A stretch of DNA of 62,159 bases from an uncultured Acidimicrobiales bacterium (GCA_938009905.1 CALLGK010000021.1:1-62159), one strand, 5' to 3'. Counted from the first letter of the stretch, positions 18,901 through 25,927 are shown. The notes: generated by a model not told the origin, from the letters alone. Made by a program: numbers and translations.

Positions 18901-19530
18901 CACAACAACAACGATCCGAACCACCCCGATGCTCTTTCGAATCTGACCGTCGACATGGGTTTCTGGGTGCCAAACTTCGACCTGTCACTTGTTGCAGAGC
19001 GAGCTACAGGCACACCAGACACCGTGACCGTTGGGGATCAGGTGACGTTCAAGGTCACCGTTTCCAACGAGGGGGACGTGACGGCCGGTGACATCGAACT
19101 CGTAGCGTTCTTGCCACCGTCGGTGTCGCTGGTTGACGGCGACTGGGCCGTAGCTGGCGAGGGAACGTTCTCTGCCTCGATGCCTGGCACGCTCGAGCCG
19201 GGGGAAACAATGACCGTTGAGTTGAATGGCAGGGTCAACTCGGGTGGGGCTGTTGGATTCGACGCAGACGTGGCTGGTGCCGTTGCTCTCAATCCTTCCG
19301 GCCTGCCATATCTGATGGCAGATGGCTCCCCGCTGGCTGATGTGGATGGTGCGTTCAACGTTGGCGCCGGCGACACGTTCTCGAGCGCTCAGGTCACTGC
19401 AGTTCCGCCTCCGTTGGCGTTCACCGGACAAAATTCCGGTGTGTTCGTGCGCACCGCGGCGCTGCTCATGCTCGTCGGTGGAGCGATGGTTCTTGGAGTT
19501 CGACGGCGCACGTCAGTCGCGGTTCGCTGA
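12991..19530 (+). CDS. Giant sortase-anchored surface protein with SdrD B-like and DUF11-like repeats
   Basis: 2179 residues. A signal peptide (GLAALCLLVPLLGADPASA, cut near residue 43) is followed by an N-terminal domain with propeller-like strands (GDIDLSPDGRRLFASNLAN) to about residue 580. Three SdrD B-like modules begin IGNRVWLDLDGDG (about 592), LGNQVWLDADNDG (about 1480) and LGNQVWLDADNDG (about 1828). Between them lie DUF11-like Ig modules. An acidic linker motif DSTPD...EDDHD occurs five times (near 869, 1045, 1240, 1432 and 1787) and probably binds calcium. The C-terminus has LAFTG, a membrane helix and RRRT, a class E-type LAXTG sorting signal. Likely an adhesin. No sortase is in the window. 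Confidence 0.88.
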   Translation: MMRTSAMTLSPNGERGRTRPLLRGLAALCLLVPLLGADPASAADGDAAITGSFFVDLDRDGTIDEGESMSDSDSLFPPSGISVTAYDARGNSAPGTVTPGSPPTYSIDVTGLVASNFRVEFDVVDAGFAPTVVGADSASAVQFVAAGAVANFGVVPPSNCRDGEGALFLTCYTVADLVDTVVTLDYEVDPASKTANAAGADTGAVWGLAYDEWTDTIWTSATLRRTFAMGPAGLSGLYAQTTADGAWQAFDLGPDFTGGFDVASANEETIAANVARVGIGDIDLSPDGRRLFASNLANNSVYVYDVSSGSPVLETTIAIPNPGCADGDSHQIWALSATGNTTALVGAVCTAEATQDGANLTASVIEIDTTGTVTNVPGLTTFPLDYERGCSTDTPDCSNVSHPWTNSSAYLWDNHANPTWGGAWNDVRQPVLTDIEVADNGELVLGFLDRTSFQHTAQTTWDDSSTPDVNEAALGWLHMGSGGELLHVANTGTEASPVYVLDPAITVGGGAEHFNDQSVWNAHQEIASGSVWHHPRTNDVVATVMDPIELNSLGLRISDVASGETVTGYELGGGNAQYKAGGLGDVEGCFIPIEIGNRVWLDLDGDGLQGPGETPLAGVTITVEGPGLPEGGVSVVTDENGNWTIDSTDGLTHNGSYTVTVDPSTNTTPLPGQFTNADLTPTTTEAAATATAGSNMLPDGTFVADTGNPGQNDHSFDAGFVLPHDLALETTLTSFDIDTRTAVFAVEVMNQGTQVEDFTVANYLDTPTADVWADFSTAANPDGLTAEVDLDHDGTTDPETALVYSWDAASAQQPTIEFDGILPTGQSVTVPVTLTWNSPVPVGGDIDLWAEISSFDSDGDPATAAPVDADSTPDAEQANDNQPDAAGDPTDGETGEDALNDGGDEDDHDVAGVSWWDLTLINERSPEQSFIVDYSAAPPTIAFDITVGNQGSEPAADIVVTDYVPAGTTYSERSAPDMPTVTELGASLDVTDNGDGTFALSALDVGDSATFSIVVDVVDTSYDEFVNGAEISAFTDANGNVQVDIDSTPDAINDDAVGADSVNVDDPRNSHNDLNFDPDGDGNVNEATPGDEDDHDVELVVAPYDLALRNVVDTEATDFPLAPGDQVTFSLEVTNQGRSVAEIDLTDTIDLAVWEPFEAEYNPEGVTAGDQALPFTWVSDPAAPVVTIVGTLPPGETIAVPITLTIPATYSDTAGPLENVAEISRFDNDNDPLNDDPTDIDSTPDQIPDDPTTDDEINENPTSGDTSGDGIVDEDDHDIALVSVLDVALRKTLARSTATPVQPSQDVTFDVLVINQGSVDATDIDVTNYVDLDMWLPFDVASNPEAKTTGDVALDYIWRTNETDGFVRLNGTIAPGESVVVPVTLTIAPDADLTELASIAEISGVTATVDDDGDPDTEPTELFNADGSPVTDIDSTPDAINDEFDPTDEENDALVDDEVANAFGDEDDHDIAVVPPSTWSLGNQVWLDADNDGTPDVGETPIAGVALELYADADNNGEPDLDETGVPNVLATAETGADGAYLFSELPAGTYIVGIPEENFLDAGPLEATTPSTPVEANPDTDIDDDSNGVLDGDGAVVSGPVVLGDGEPMAEPGIDNDLETADGNENLTVDFGFWMPEPDLALRVILDPTTDLPVTPETSVTFLIDVMNQGNVDVADLTVANYIDPAAWAAFDEALNPEGSTTGDASLPFTVSPSKTAGATATFDGVLEPGQTMTVPITLVVASEASLDQLAALAEISAFTPVIDDDADDVTPPVAVVMPDGATPGDVDSTPDDINDDPLVDNVIDNTDGDEDDHDIAEVAPPTYNLGNQVWLDADNDGVLEADEELVPDVVMHLFTDVDGDGLPDDLNADGVIDTADAVQVTTTGADGAYLFEGLASGDYVVGASPDNFVAGGPLAGAISSDPTSDDPDGFGDADVDSDDDGVACGCPDGYVLSAPVTLLDIEPVDEVGHNNNDPNHPDALSNLTVDMGFWVPNFDLSLVAERATGTPDTVTVGDQVTFKVTVSNEGDVTAGDIELVAFLPPSVSLVDGDWAVAGEGTFSASMPGTLEPGETMTVELNGRVNSGGAVGFDADVAGAVALNPSGLPYLMADGSPLADVDGAFNVGAGDTFSSAQVTAVPPPLAFTGQNSGVFVRTAALLMLVGGAMVLGVRRRTSVAVR

Positions 19531-19593
19531 TGTCGACCGGTGACCGCAAGCCGATCGAACGGCCTCGATCGAAAGGGACGCAATCGAAGAGAC

Positions 19594-20028
19594 TCAGCTG
19601 AGGCCGTGCATCTGGATGAAGCCATTGATGGCGACGGCACCCAGATCGTTGAGGTTGCGGTACCCGAGCGACTCGTAGAAGGCGAGCTGCCGGGGCTCGT
19701 CGTCTGTCAGCAGAACCTTCTGATGCACGTGGTCGTACGTCGAAAGGCAGCGTTGCACGAGGATGGCCCCAACTCCCTTGCGCTGGTGACTCGGCCTGAC
19801 GAGTACGTCTTGGAGATACATGATCGAGACGTCATCGCTCAGCACCCGAGCGAGCCCAACCAGTTGTCCTTCGGCGTCGCGGGCCGTGACCACGTATGTC
19901 GAGCGGTCGACGGCTCGAGCCAATCCATCAGGATCGGCGGCGTACCGCATCCAGCCCACTGACTCATAGAGATCGACGAGTTCTTTGATAGGGACGACTT
20001 CTTCGTCGGAAAAGTCCAGCTGTTCCAC
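19594..20028 (-). CDS. GNAT-family N-acetyltransferase
   Basis: 144-residue single-domain GNAT. Acetyl-CoA-binding motif A is visible as LQDVLVRPSHQRKGVGAILVQRCL (about residues 80-103, with QRKGVG as the pyrophosphate loop). The C-terminal motif B reads RQLAFYESLGYRNL, and the N-terminal part WMRYAADPDGLARAV fits small cytosolic members acting on amines. Substrate unknown. The GTG start at 20028 follows TAGGGT by 6 nt. It lies 57 bp downstream of the lysR-type gene on the same strand, but has its own promoter box. Confidence 0.85.
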   Translation of the reverse strand: MEQLDFSDEEVVPIKELVDLYESVGWMRYAADPDGLARAVDRSTYVVTARDAEGQLVGLARVLSDDVSIMYLQDVLVRPSHQRKGVGAILVQRCLSTYDHVHQKVLLTDDEPRQLAFYESLGYRNLNDLGAVAINGFIQMHGLS

Positions 20029-20034
20029 ACCTCA

Positions 20035-20040
20035 ACCCTA
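20035..20040 (-). promoter_or_regulatory. Leaderless -10 box TAGGGT
   Basis: TAGGGT on the minus strand, 6 nt before the GTG at 20028. Confidence 0.55.
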
Positions 20041-20085
20041 GAAGGTGGGTTCGGCGAGCGAGCGGTCCGGCTTGTGAACTATCGA

Positions 20086-20961
20086 TCAGTTCGATGATGG
20101 GAGGAGCCGTTCGATCAGAAGGTCGACGAGCGGGTTGGGAAGTGCGCCGTCGCGGGTAGCGGCAACCAGTTGGCGAGTAGCGATCGGTTTGCGGCGAATC
20201 GGTTCGAGACCGTCCGGACCTCGCTCGGCCTGGCCTGTTGGCAGGATCGTCCACCCCAGCCCGAGCCGAACCATTTCCTTCAGAACTTCGGGCTGGTGGG
20301 ACTCGGCCGAAACGTCAACGGTGGCTCCGGCATCGCGCAGCACCCGTTCGGCGAGCGCGCGTGTGTGAGAGCCAGACGGAAACAGCACCCACGGGCCCCA
20401 CGTGGCCGGGTTGGTCGTCGTTGCGCCCGCCGGGGCATAGATGGCGAGGTCTTCCGTGATGAGCTCGTGCGTGTGGACGCCAATGGGCTCAACCAACGGT
20501 CGGACAACGACCACCACGTCGAGCTGCGCGGCCAGCAGTTGTTCGAGTAATCCACCCGATGGGCCGACGGTGAGATGGAAGTCGACGTCTGGGTGCTCAG
20601 TGCGAAAGTCGCTGAGCTGCGACGAGAAGTGATCGATCGCCGCGGCGTCGATCATGCCGATGCGGATCTCGCCACCGGCACCCGTCTCGCGTCGATCGAG
20701 CCACTGGCCGAGATCGCTCGTTTGCGCGATGACGGAACGGGCGTAATCGAGCACCGGCATGGCCTGAGGAGCAACGACGCGCCGTCGTCCTTGACGTTCG
20801 AACAGCTTCTGGCCGAGGCGTCGCTCGAGCTCGGCCAGCCCTTGCGAAAGCGCCGAGGGTGTCACGCCCCGGGACGCTGCCGCGTCGGCCCACGTGTCTG
20901 CCGTGGCGACCGCAACGAGGTAGTCGAGCTGCTGAACGGTCACTTGGGGGAGCTGGCGCAC
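20086..20961 (-). CDS. LysR-type transcriptional regulator (ArgP/LysG-like)
   Basis: 291 residues. The winged helix-turn-helix occupies the first 65 residues (QQLDYLVAVATADTWADAAASRGVTPSALSQGLAELERRLGQKLFER), followed by a periplasmic-binding-like effector domain starting near residue 90 (GGEIRIGMIDAAAIDHF). It is transcribed divergently from inositol-phosphate synthase across 60 bp holding a T-N11-A box, so it probably controls that gene and itself. I chose the GTG at 20961. The frame runs on to 21186, but that would overlap the divergent gene. Effector unknown; inositol phosphate or an amino acid are possible. Confidence 0.85.
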   Translation of the reverse strand: MRQLPQVTVQQLDYLVAVATADTWADAAASRGVTPSALSQGLAELERRLGQKLFERQGRRRVVAPQAMPVLDYARSVIAQTSDLGQWLDRRETGAGGEIRIGMIDAAAIDHFSSQLSDFRTEHPDVDFHLTVGPSGGLLEQLLAAQLDVVVVVRPLVEPIGVHTHELITEDLAIYAPAGATTTNPATWGPWVLFPSGSHTRALAERVLRDAGATVDVSAESHQPEVLKEMVRLGLGWTILPTGQAERGPDGLEPIRRKPIATRQLVAATRDGALPNPLVDLLIERLLPSSN

Positions 20962-20967
20962 AATAGA

Positions 20968-21011
20968 TAAGTATTGCTTAACTACATGAGAACCGGACGC
21001 GTACTTGCTTA
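20968..21011. promoter_or_regulatory. LysR-type operator pair between lysR and ino1
   Basis: TAAGTATTGCTTA (20968-20980) is a T-N11-A box with TAAG/CTTA arms. The heptamer TTGCTTA recurs at 20974-20980 and 21005-21011, 31 bp apart, about three helical turns. The second copy touches the ino1 -10 box at 21010-21015. This is the geometry expected of a divergently autoregulating LysR protein. Confidence 0.6.
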
Positions 21012-21015
21012 TCTT
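21010..21015 (+). promoter_or_regulatory. Leaderless -10 box TATCTT of ino1
   Basis: TATCTT, 6 nt before the ATG at 21022. It overlaps the second TTGCTTA operator copy. Confidence 0.55.
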
Positions 21016-21021
21016 TGAGTC

Positions 21022-22338
21022 ATGAGCTCTTCTGCACCTGACGCACTCGACATCAAGCCCGCCTCCGGCAAGCTGGGCGTGTTGACCCCCGGGATGGGAG
21101 CCGTGGCGTCCACGTTCATCGCTGGTGTCTTGCAAGCACGAGCAGAAGGAACACCGCCGCTGGGGTCGGTCAGCCAGATGGCCCACATCCGCCTCGGCAA
21201 GAAGGAAGACAACCGCGCCCCGCTCATCAAGGACTTCGCGCCGCTTGCGACCCTCGACGACATCGTGTTTGGAGGCTGGGACCCCATCTCGGCCAACGCG
21301 CTCGAAGCAGCCCGTACGTGCGGCGTGCTCGAAGAGAAGGACCTTGCCCCGATCTCCTCAGAGATGGAAGGCATCGTGGCGATGGAGGCGGTGTTCGACC
21401 AGAAGTGGGTGAGCCGTCTTGAGGGAACCCGCGTCAAGAAGATCGACAACAAGTGGGACCAGGCCATGGCGCTCATGGCCGACATCGAGAACTTCCGCAC
21501 CGAAAACGGCTGCGACCGCCTCGTGATGGTGTGGTGCGGATCAACTGAGGCCTTCCAAGAGCCGTCCGCTGTGCACGAGACCGTTGCTGCATTCGAACAA
21601 GGTCTCAAAGACAACGACGACAACATCTCGCCGAGCCAGATCTACGTGTATGCGGCGTTGCAGTCTGACGTGCCGTTCGCCAACGGTGCGCCGAACCTGT
21701 CGACCGACCTTCCCTGCATGATCGAACTGTCTGAGACTCGCGGCGTGCCGATTGCCGGCAAGGACTTCAAGACGGGCCAGACCCTCATGAAGACCCTGAT
21801 CGCTCCTGGCCTCAAGGCCCGCATGCTTGGGCTCCGTGGTTGGTACTCAACCAACATCCTCGGCAATCGCGACGGTGAGGTGCTTGACGCCCCCGAGAAC
21901 TTCAAGACCAAGGAAGAATCCAAGCTCGGCGTGCTGCACACGATCCTGCAGCCAGATACCTATCCAGACCTCTACGGCAACGTCGACCACGTCGTGCGGA
22001 TCAACTACTACCCGCCTCGTGGTGACAACAAAGAGGGTTGGGATGCCATCGATATCTTCGGCTGGATGGGGTACCCCATGCAGATCAAGATCGACTTCCT
22101 GTGTCGTGACTCGATCCTGGCTGCGCCGATCGTGCTCGACCTTGCGCTGTTCATGGACCTGGCCCACCGCGCCGGCCAGTCGGGCGTGCAGGAATGGCTG
22201 AGCTTCTATCTGAAGGCGCCACAGGCACGGGGCGAAGCAGATCCAGAGCAAGACCTCTTCATTCAGCAGACAAAGCTGAAAAACACGCTGCGTGAGTGGA
22301 TGGGCGAGTCACCGGTCACCCACAGCGAGGCGGGCTGA
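21022..22338 (+). CDS. ino1: Inositol-3-phosphate synthase
   Basis: Converts glucose 6-phosphate to inositol 3-phosphate with bound NAD+, the first step to phosphatidylinositol, mycothiol and inositol osmolytes. The 438 residues include the nucleotide loop GVLTPGMGAVASTFIAG (residues 20-36), CGSTEAF, the NGAPNLSTDLPCMIELSE segment, the catalytic lysine block IAGKDFKTGQTLMKT and LGLRGWYSTNILGNRDG. It is longer than the ~370-residue mycobacterial enzyme. Substrate comes from the same pool used by the zwf operon. It faces a LysR gene, and an aquaporin gene follows, which hints at a role in osmotic adjustment (inference). Confidence 0.93.
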   Translation: MSSSAPDALDIKPASGKLGVLTPGMGAVASTFIAGVLQARAEGTPPLGSVSQMAHIRLGKKEDNRAPLIKDFAPLATLDDIVFGGWDPISANALEAARTCGVLEEKDLAPISSEMEGIVAMEAVFDQKWVSRLEGTRVKKIDNKWDQAMALMADIENFRTENGCDRLVMVWCGSTEAFQEPSAVHETVAAFEQGLKDNDDNISPSQIYVYAALQSDVPFANGAPNLSTDLPCMIELSETRGVPIAGKDFKTGQTLMKTLIAPGLKARMLGLRGWYSTNILGNRDGEVLDAPENFKTKEESKLGVLHTILQPDTYPDLYGNVDHVVRINYYPPRGDNKEGWDAIDIFGWMGYPMQIKIDFLCRDSILAAPIVLDLALFMDLAHRAGQSGVQEWLSFYLKAPQARGEADPEQDLFIQQTKLKNTLREWMGESPVTHSEAG

Positions 22339-22366
22339 CCCGAAGGGTCTGCCCGGCGAGCGAGCG

Positions 22367-22424
22367 CCAATGCGGAGCATTGGTGAGCAGCCCGGAGGGC
22401 TGCCCGAGGCCGGATAGCGCCGGC
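22367..22424. terminator. Tandem GGA-triloop hairpins after ino1
   Basis: Two perfect 7-3-7 hairpins, CCAATGC/GCATTGG (22367-22383) and GCAGCCC/GGGCTGC (22387-22403), both with loop GGA. A third GC-rich hairpin follows at 22409-22424. There is no T-run, so this may be a Rho-assisted terminator or a small repeat family. A matching hairpin occurs at 29394-29410. Confidence 0.5.
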
Positions 22425-22555
22425 TAGGTCGTCTCACCCAACGACGTTACCGGGGGACGGTTTCCCAGGTCAGACCCGCGACTCAACGTCGACCTTCGGC
22501 GTCTGACCACTACAAGCGTGACAACTCGCGCTTGAAACAAGGGGAAAGGTTCACC

Positions 22556-23290
22556 ATGAATCCCAAAGCACTTGGTGCCGAATTCATCGGCACGTTCTGG
22601 CTCGTTCTCGGAGGGTGCGGCGCTGCCGTACTCGCTGCAGACTTTGGAACCGGCGGCAACGGCACAAGCCTCGGCCTCGGGTTCCTTGGCGTCAGCTTGG
22701 CGTTCGGTCTCACCGTCGTCACCGGCGCATATGCACTCGGCCCGATCTCGGGCGGACACTTCAACCCGGCCGTCACACTCGGCCTCGTGGCTGGCGGACG
22801 CTTCGAAGCGGCCAAGGCCGTTGGTTACATCGTCGCCCAGGTGCTCGGCGGTCTCGCTGCAGCGGCTGTGCTCTACGCCATTGCTTCCGGCAAGGCCGGT
22901 TGGGAAATCGGCGAAGGCGCCGGTGCCTTTGCGTCCAACGGCTACGGCGACTTCTCACCCGGTGGCTACTCGCTTGCTTCTGCCTTCCTGACCGAGGTCG
23001 TCATGACCGCCATGTTCCTCATCATCATCCTTGGGGCAACCGCCAAGAAGGCATCGCCCGCCATGGGTGGCCTGGCCATTGGCTTGGGTCTCGTTCTGAT
23101 CCACCTCATCTCGATTCCGGTGACGAACACCTCGGTCAACCCTGCTCGATCAACAAGCCAGGCGATCTTCGCCGGTACAGATCAGATCGGTCAGCTGTGG
23201 CTGTTCTGGGTGGCTCCGATCGTCGGTGGCATCATCGGTGCGCTCATCTACCGCGGTGTGCTGGGCGACAACGAAGACGTCGTCGTCTGA
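22556..23290 (+). CDS. aqpZ: Aquaporin Z-like water channel
   Basis: 244-residue MIP-family channel with six membrane segments and two NPA half-helices, [11 protein letters not shown] (NPA at 70-72) and [13 protein letters not shown] (NPA at 195-197). The Arg after the second NPA is the selectivity-filter Arg. With His nearby in the sequence, this fits a water-specific AqpZ rather than a glycerol facilitator, whose second motif reads NPARD. I start at ATG 22556 because AAGGGGAAAGG stands upstream. The upstream in-frame ATG at 22532 has no site. Placed after ino1, it suits an osmotic-adaptation cluster. Confidence 0.92.
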   Translation: MNPKALGAEFIGTFWLVLGGCGAAVLAADFGTGGNGTSLGLGFLGVSLAFGLTVVTGAYALGPISGGHFNPAVTLGLVAGGRFEAAKAVGYIVAQVLGGLAAAAVLYAIASGKAGWEIGEGAGAFASNGYGDFSPGGYSLASAFLTEVVMTAMFLIIILGATAKKASPAMGGLAIGLGLVLIHLISIPVTNTSVNPARSTSQAIFAGTDQIGQLWLFWVAPIVGGIIGALIYRGVLGDNEDVVV

Positions 23291-23390
23291 GCTGTCGTTT
23301 GACACTCCATTGCAAATTGCTCGGCCGGTCAGCCCTCTGAGTCGCCCCCTCTGACCGAAGCCGAGATCGTGTTTGGTGCATCCATGGGTT

Positions 23391-23406
23391 TGTGACTACC
23401 GTCACA
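23391..23406. promoter_or_regulatory. Perfect CRP-type palindrome TGTGA-N6-TCACA
   Basis: TGTGACTACCGTCACA exactly fits the CRP/GlxR consensus, and the palindrome extends one base each side (TTGTGAC/GTCACAA). It ends 5 bp before the ATG at 23412, a position suited to repression of the alpha/beta hydrolase gene. No CRP gene is in the window. Confidence 0.6.
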
Positions 23407-23411
23407 AGCTC

Positions 23412-24167
23412 ATGGATGTTCCCGTTTTCTCGGAGGTTGACAAGGCCACCAGCCCCCGTACATGGCTTCTCGTTCCAAGCTTTTTGCTTGGGCCAGAGAC
23501 CTGGCGTGATGTGGGCAAGGTGCTTGAGATGCTCAAGCAATCCTGCGTGATACCGCATCCTTCCCCTACGACGCCTCGCCACGATGATCACATCGCTCCA
23601 TGGCTTGTCGAAGTCCTCGATGCGGTGCCAGAACCAGACCCTGATCGTCCGATCGTTGCGGTGGGGCATTCGGCCAGCTGTCCTCGGATGCCACTCGTGG
23701 TCGACGCACTGCTCGAGGTCGGCCATCAAGTTGAAACCATGATTTTGGTGAACGGGCGATTCCCTGAAGACCAAGTGGTGCCAACCGATCGCGACTTCCC
23801 GCTGCGTGACACCCTCGATCAGCTCGTTCGCCCAGACGACTATCTGCCACCTTGGCATCGCTGGTGGGGCCCAATGGTCGAAGACATGCTGCCAGACGAC
23901 GAGGCCCGCAGCCGGGTGCTGTGCGAGGCCCGTCCTGTGCCGCGAGCAATCTTTGAGCAACCCATTCCGGCCCCGAAACTGCCGTCCGAGGTCGGCGTCG
24001 GGTTTCTCGCGATGGGCGAGATGTATCAGCCGTCCTACGACGAAGCTCGCAGCCAAGGTTGGGCGATCGCTCAGATCGACGGCGAGCACTTGCACATGGT
24101 CGTCGACCCTGTGTTGGTCGCCGGCACCCTGATGTCGCTCGTCAGTCAGGCCAGACGAAAAACCTGA
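23412..24167 (+). CDS. Alpha/beta-hydrolase fold protein
   Basis: 251 residues. After strand TWLLVPSFLLGPETW comes the nucleophile elbow VAVGHSASCPRMP (GHSAS, Ser near residue 84). The C-terminal catalytic His is probably in IDGEHLHMVVDP. The cap region is rich in Trp and Pro (LPPWHRWWGPMVED). No signal peptide, so cytosolic. Substrate unknown. An in-frame ATG at 23373 would place the CRP-type palindrome inside the gene. I prefer 23412, just after the palindrome, because the family strand starts soon after it, but no clear ribosome site settles this. Confidence 0.75.
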   Translation: MDVPVFSEVDKATSPRTWLLVPSFLLGPETWRDVGKVLEMLKQSCVIPHPSPTTPRHDDHIAPWLVEVLDAVPEPDPDRPIVAVGHSASCPRMPLVVDALLEVGHQVETMILVNGRFPEDQVVPTDRDFPLRDTLDQLVRPDDYLPPWHRWWGPMVEDMLPDDEARSRVLCEARPVPRAIFEQPIPAPKLPSEVGVGFLAMGEMYQPSYDEARSQGWAIAQIDGEHLHMVVDPVLVAGTLMSLVSQARRKT

Positions 24168-24194
24168 GCCGTCCAAACGCTGCCGCTCCTTCCC

Positions 24195-24200
24195 TACGCT
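24195..24200 (+). promoter_or_regulatory. Leaderless -10 box TACGCT
   Basis: TACGCT, 6 nt before the GTG at 24207. It probably drives the operon kinase-miaA-dapF-hflX. Confidence 0.55.
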
Positions 24201-24206
24201 GACCCC

Positions 24207-24986
24207 GTGGCAGCAGAACGATTCCCCGATGCAGTGCGCGACGCACTCGCTGCCGACGTTGCGTCTGGCGACGAACTAACCGTTCAACAACTCGACAACG
24301 GCCGGGGTCAGCAGTGGATGCTCGACACCCACTGCATTTCGCTGGCGTCTGCCGATGACGAACGACTCGACGGACGAGCGTCTCGCTTGCGATGGCTCGA
24401 CGGTCGGTTTGCTGCTCCACGGCTGTTGCTCGACCACACAGACGAGCAGGGCCGCTGGCTCGTCACCTCGCGTCTCGCCGGTGAACCCGCTGACCGGTTT
24501 GAAGCGCTCGGCGACATCCAAGGTTTGGTTGAGCTGCTCGGTCGATCGCTGCGGGCCCTCCATGATCTCGATACAGACGGCTTCCCGTTTGCAGCCGGCT
24601 GGGAGGCGGTTCGCGCCGACGTGGAACGTCGACGCGACCGAGGCGACATCGACCCAACGACGCTGCCTGAGCCCTACTGCCGCTACGACGCCGATCGGCT
24701 CGTTGAGCTCTGGAGCGAAGGTCGGCCAACCGCATCGGAAGACCTCGTGGTCTGCCACGGTGCGCCCACGATGACGAACTTCATCGTCGATGGGCCGAAC
24801 CTGTCTGGGCTTGCCAACGTCGACGATCTCAGGCTTGCTGATCGGCATCTCGATTTGGCGGTGATTCATCGCAGTCTGCACGAGACGCTTGGTGGTGAGT
24901 CACCGTTGATCTTCTTTGACGCCTACGGGCTCGACCCTGGCCTGGTACAGCTCGATCATTACGTGCTCGCCGACATGTTGCGATGA
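24207..24986 (+). CDS. Aminoglycoside phosphotransferase-like protein with altered catalytic loop
   Basis: 259 residues of the APH/choline-kinase fold. The C-lobe has the Brenner-type loop VVCHGAPTMTNFIVD followed by VDDLRLADRHLDLAVIHRSL. In active APH enzymes the loop is HGDxxxxN. Here His184 and Asn191 are kept but the catalytic Asp is Ala186. The metal-binding Asp (206/207) and the DRHLDLA helix remain. It may bind nucleotide without phosphoryl transfer, or use a shifted base. First gene of an operon, overlapping miaA by 4 bp (ATGA). A resistance role is not supported. Confidence 0.75.
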   Translation: MAAERFPDAVRDALAADVASGDELTVQQLDNGRGQQWMLDTHCISLASADDERLDGRASRLRWLDGRFAAPRLLLDHTDEQGRWLVTSRLAGEPADRFEALGDIQGLVELLGRSLRALHDLDTDGFPFAAGWEAVRADVERRRDRGDIDPTTLPEPYCRYDADRLVELWSEGRPTASEDLVVCHGAPTMTNFIVDGPNLSGLANVDDLRLADRHLDLAVIHRSLHETLGGESPLIFFDAYGLDPGLVQLDHYVLADMLR

Positions 24987-25927
24987 CGGCACAACACTTC
25001 GAAACACCGCTCGTCGTGATCGGGCCAACGGCGTCCGGCAAGTCGGCGCTCGCGCTTGCTGTCGCTCAGCAAACCAACGCCGAGATCGTTTCGGCCGATG
25101 CGATGGCGGTCTACCGGGGCATGGACATCGGTACGGCCAAGCCGTCAATCGAAGAACGCCGCTTGGTGCCTCATCACCTCGTCGACGTCGCTGAGCCAGC
25201 TGACGACTTCACGGTCTCGCTGTTCAAAGAGCTGGTCGATGAAGCCTTGGCTGACATCGCTGCTCGAGGTCGGCCCGCGGTTCTTGTTGGCGGCACGGGC
25301 CTCTACGTGCGCGCCATCATCGATGACTTGACCTTGCCAGGGCAGTTTCCCGAGGCCGCGGCCGAGATCGAGAAAGAACCAGACACCCACGCTCTGTGGC
25401 GACGACTTGAAGGACTCGACCCCGCGGCCGCAACGAAGATGGAGCCCACGAATCGTCGTCGCATCGTCCGTGCCCTGGAAGTGTGTGTTGGGTCTGGCAA
25501 GCCGTTCTCGTCGTTCGGGCCGGGCCTCGAGGCCTACCCAACGGTGCCGTTCGTGCAGGTAGGTATCGAGATCGACCGCACGGTGATGGACGAGCGCATC
25601 AATGCTCGGTACGACGCGCAGATGGTGGCTGGTTTTCTCGACGAGGTTCGGCAGGTGAACGCCCATCCGGTCGGGCGCACGGCGTCGCAGGCGTTGGGAT
25701 ACCGGGAGCTGATGGCCCACCTGGCCGGTGAGGTCGACCTGGCAACCGCGCTCGATGAGGCGAAAACCAGAACCCGCCGATTCGCCCGCCGGCAACAGCG
25801 CTGGTTTCGGCGTGACCCTCGCATCACCTGGTTTCCAAACGATGCGGACGATCTGGTCGAGCAGGTCGTTGATCATTGGAAAAACGGGGGGACTGTGGCT
25901 CAAGAGGTGCGAGACTCGTCATCTTGA
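24983..25927 (+). CDS. miaA: tRNA dimethylallyltransferase
   Basis: Transfers the dimethylallyl group to A37 of tRNAs, making the substrate of MiaB. The 314 residues start with the P-loop VIGPTASGKSALAL (GPTASGKS at 14-21). The family segments AEIVSADAMAVYRGMDIGTAKP, PHHLVDV, VGGTGLYVRAIIDDL and ASQALGYRELMAHLAG follow, and the RRFARRQQRWFRRDPRITW tRNA-binding end closes the protein. The ATG overlaps the upstream stop, and the end overlaps the dapF TTG, so it is coupled on both sides. The miaA-dapF-hflX order is typical of actinobacteria. Confidence 0.96.
   Translation: MTAQHFETPLVVIGPTASGKSALALAVAQQTNAEIVSADAMAVYRGMDIGTAKPSIEERRLVPHHLVDVAEPADDFTVSLFKELVDEALADIAARGRPAVLVGGTGLYVRAIIDDLTLPGQFPEAAAEIEKEPDTHALWRRLEGLDPAAATKMEPTNRRRIVRALEVCVGSGKPFSSFGPGLEAYPTVPFVQVGIEIDRTVMDERINARYDAQMVAGFLDEVRQVNAHPVGRTASQALGYRELMAHLAGEVDLATALDEAKTRTRRFARRQQRWFRRDPRITWFPNDADDLVEQVVDHWKNGGTVAQEVRDSSS

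Noticed and set aside
24207-24986. Aminoglycoside resistance gene
   Set aside because: The catalytic Asp is missing and the gene sits in a housekeeping operon.
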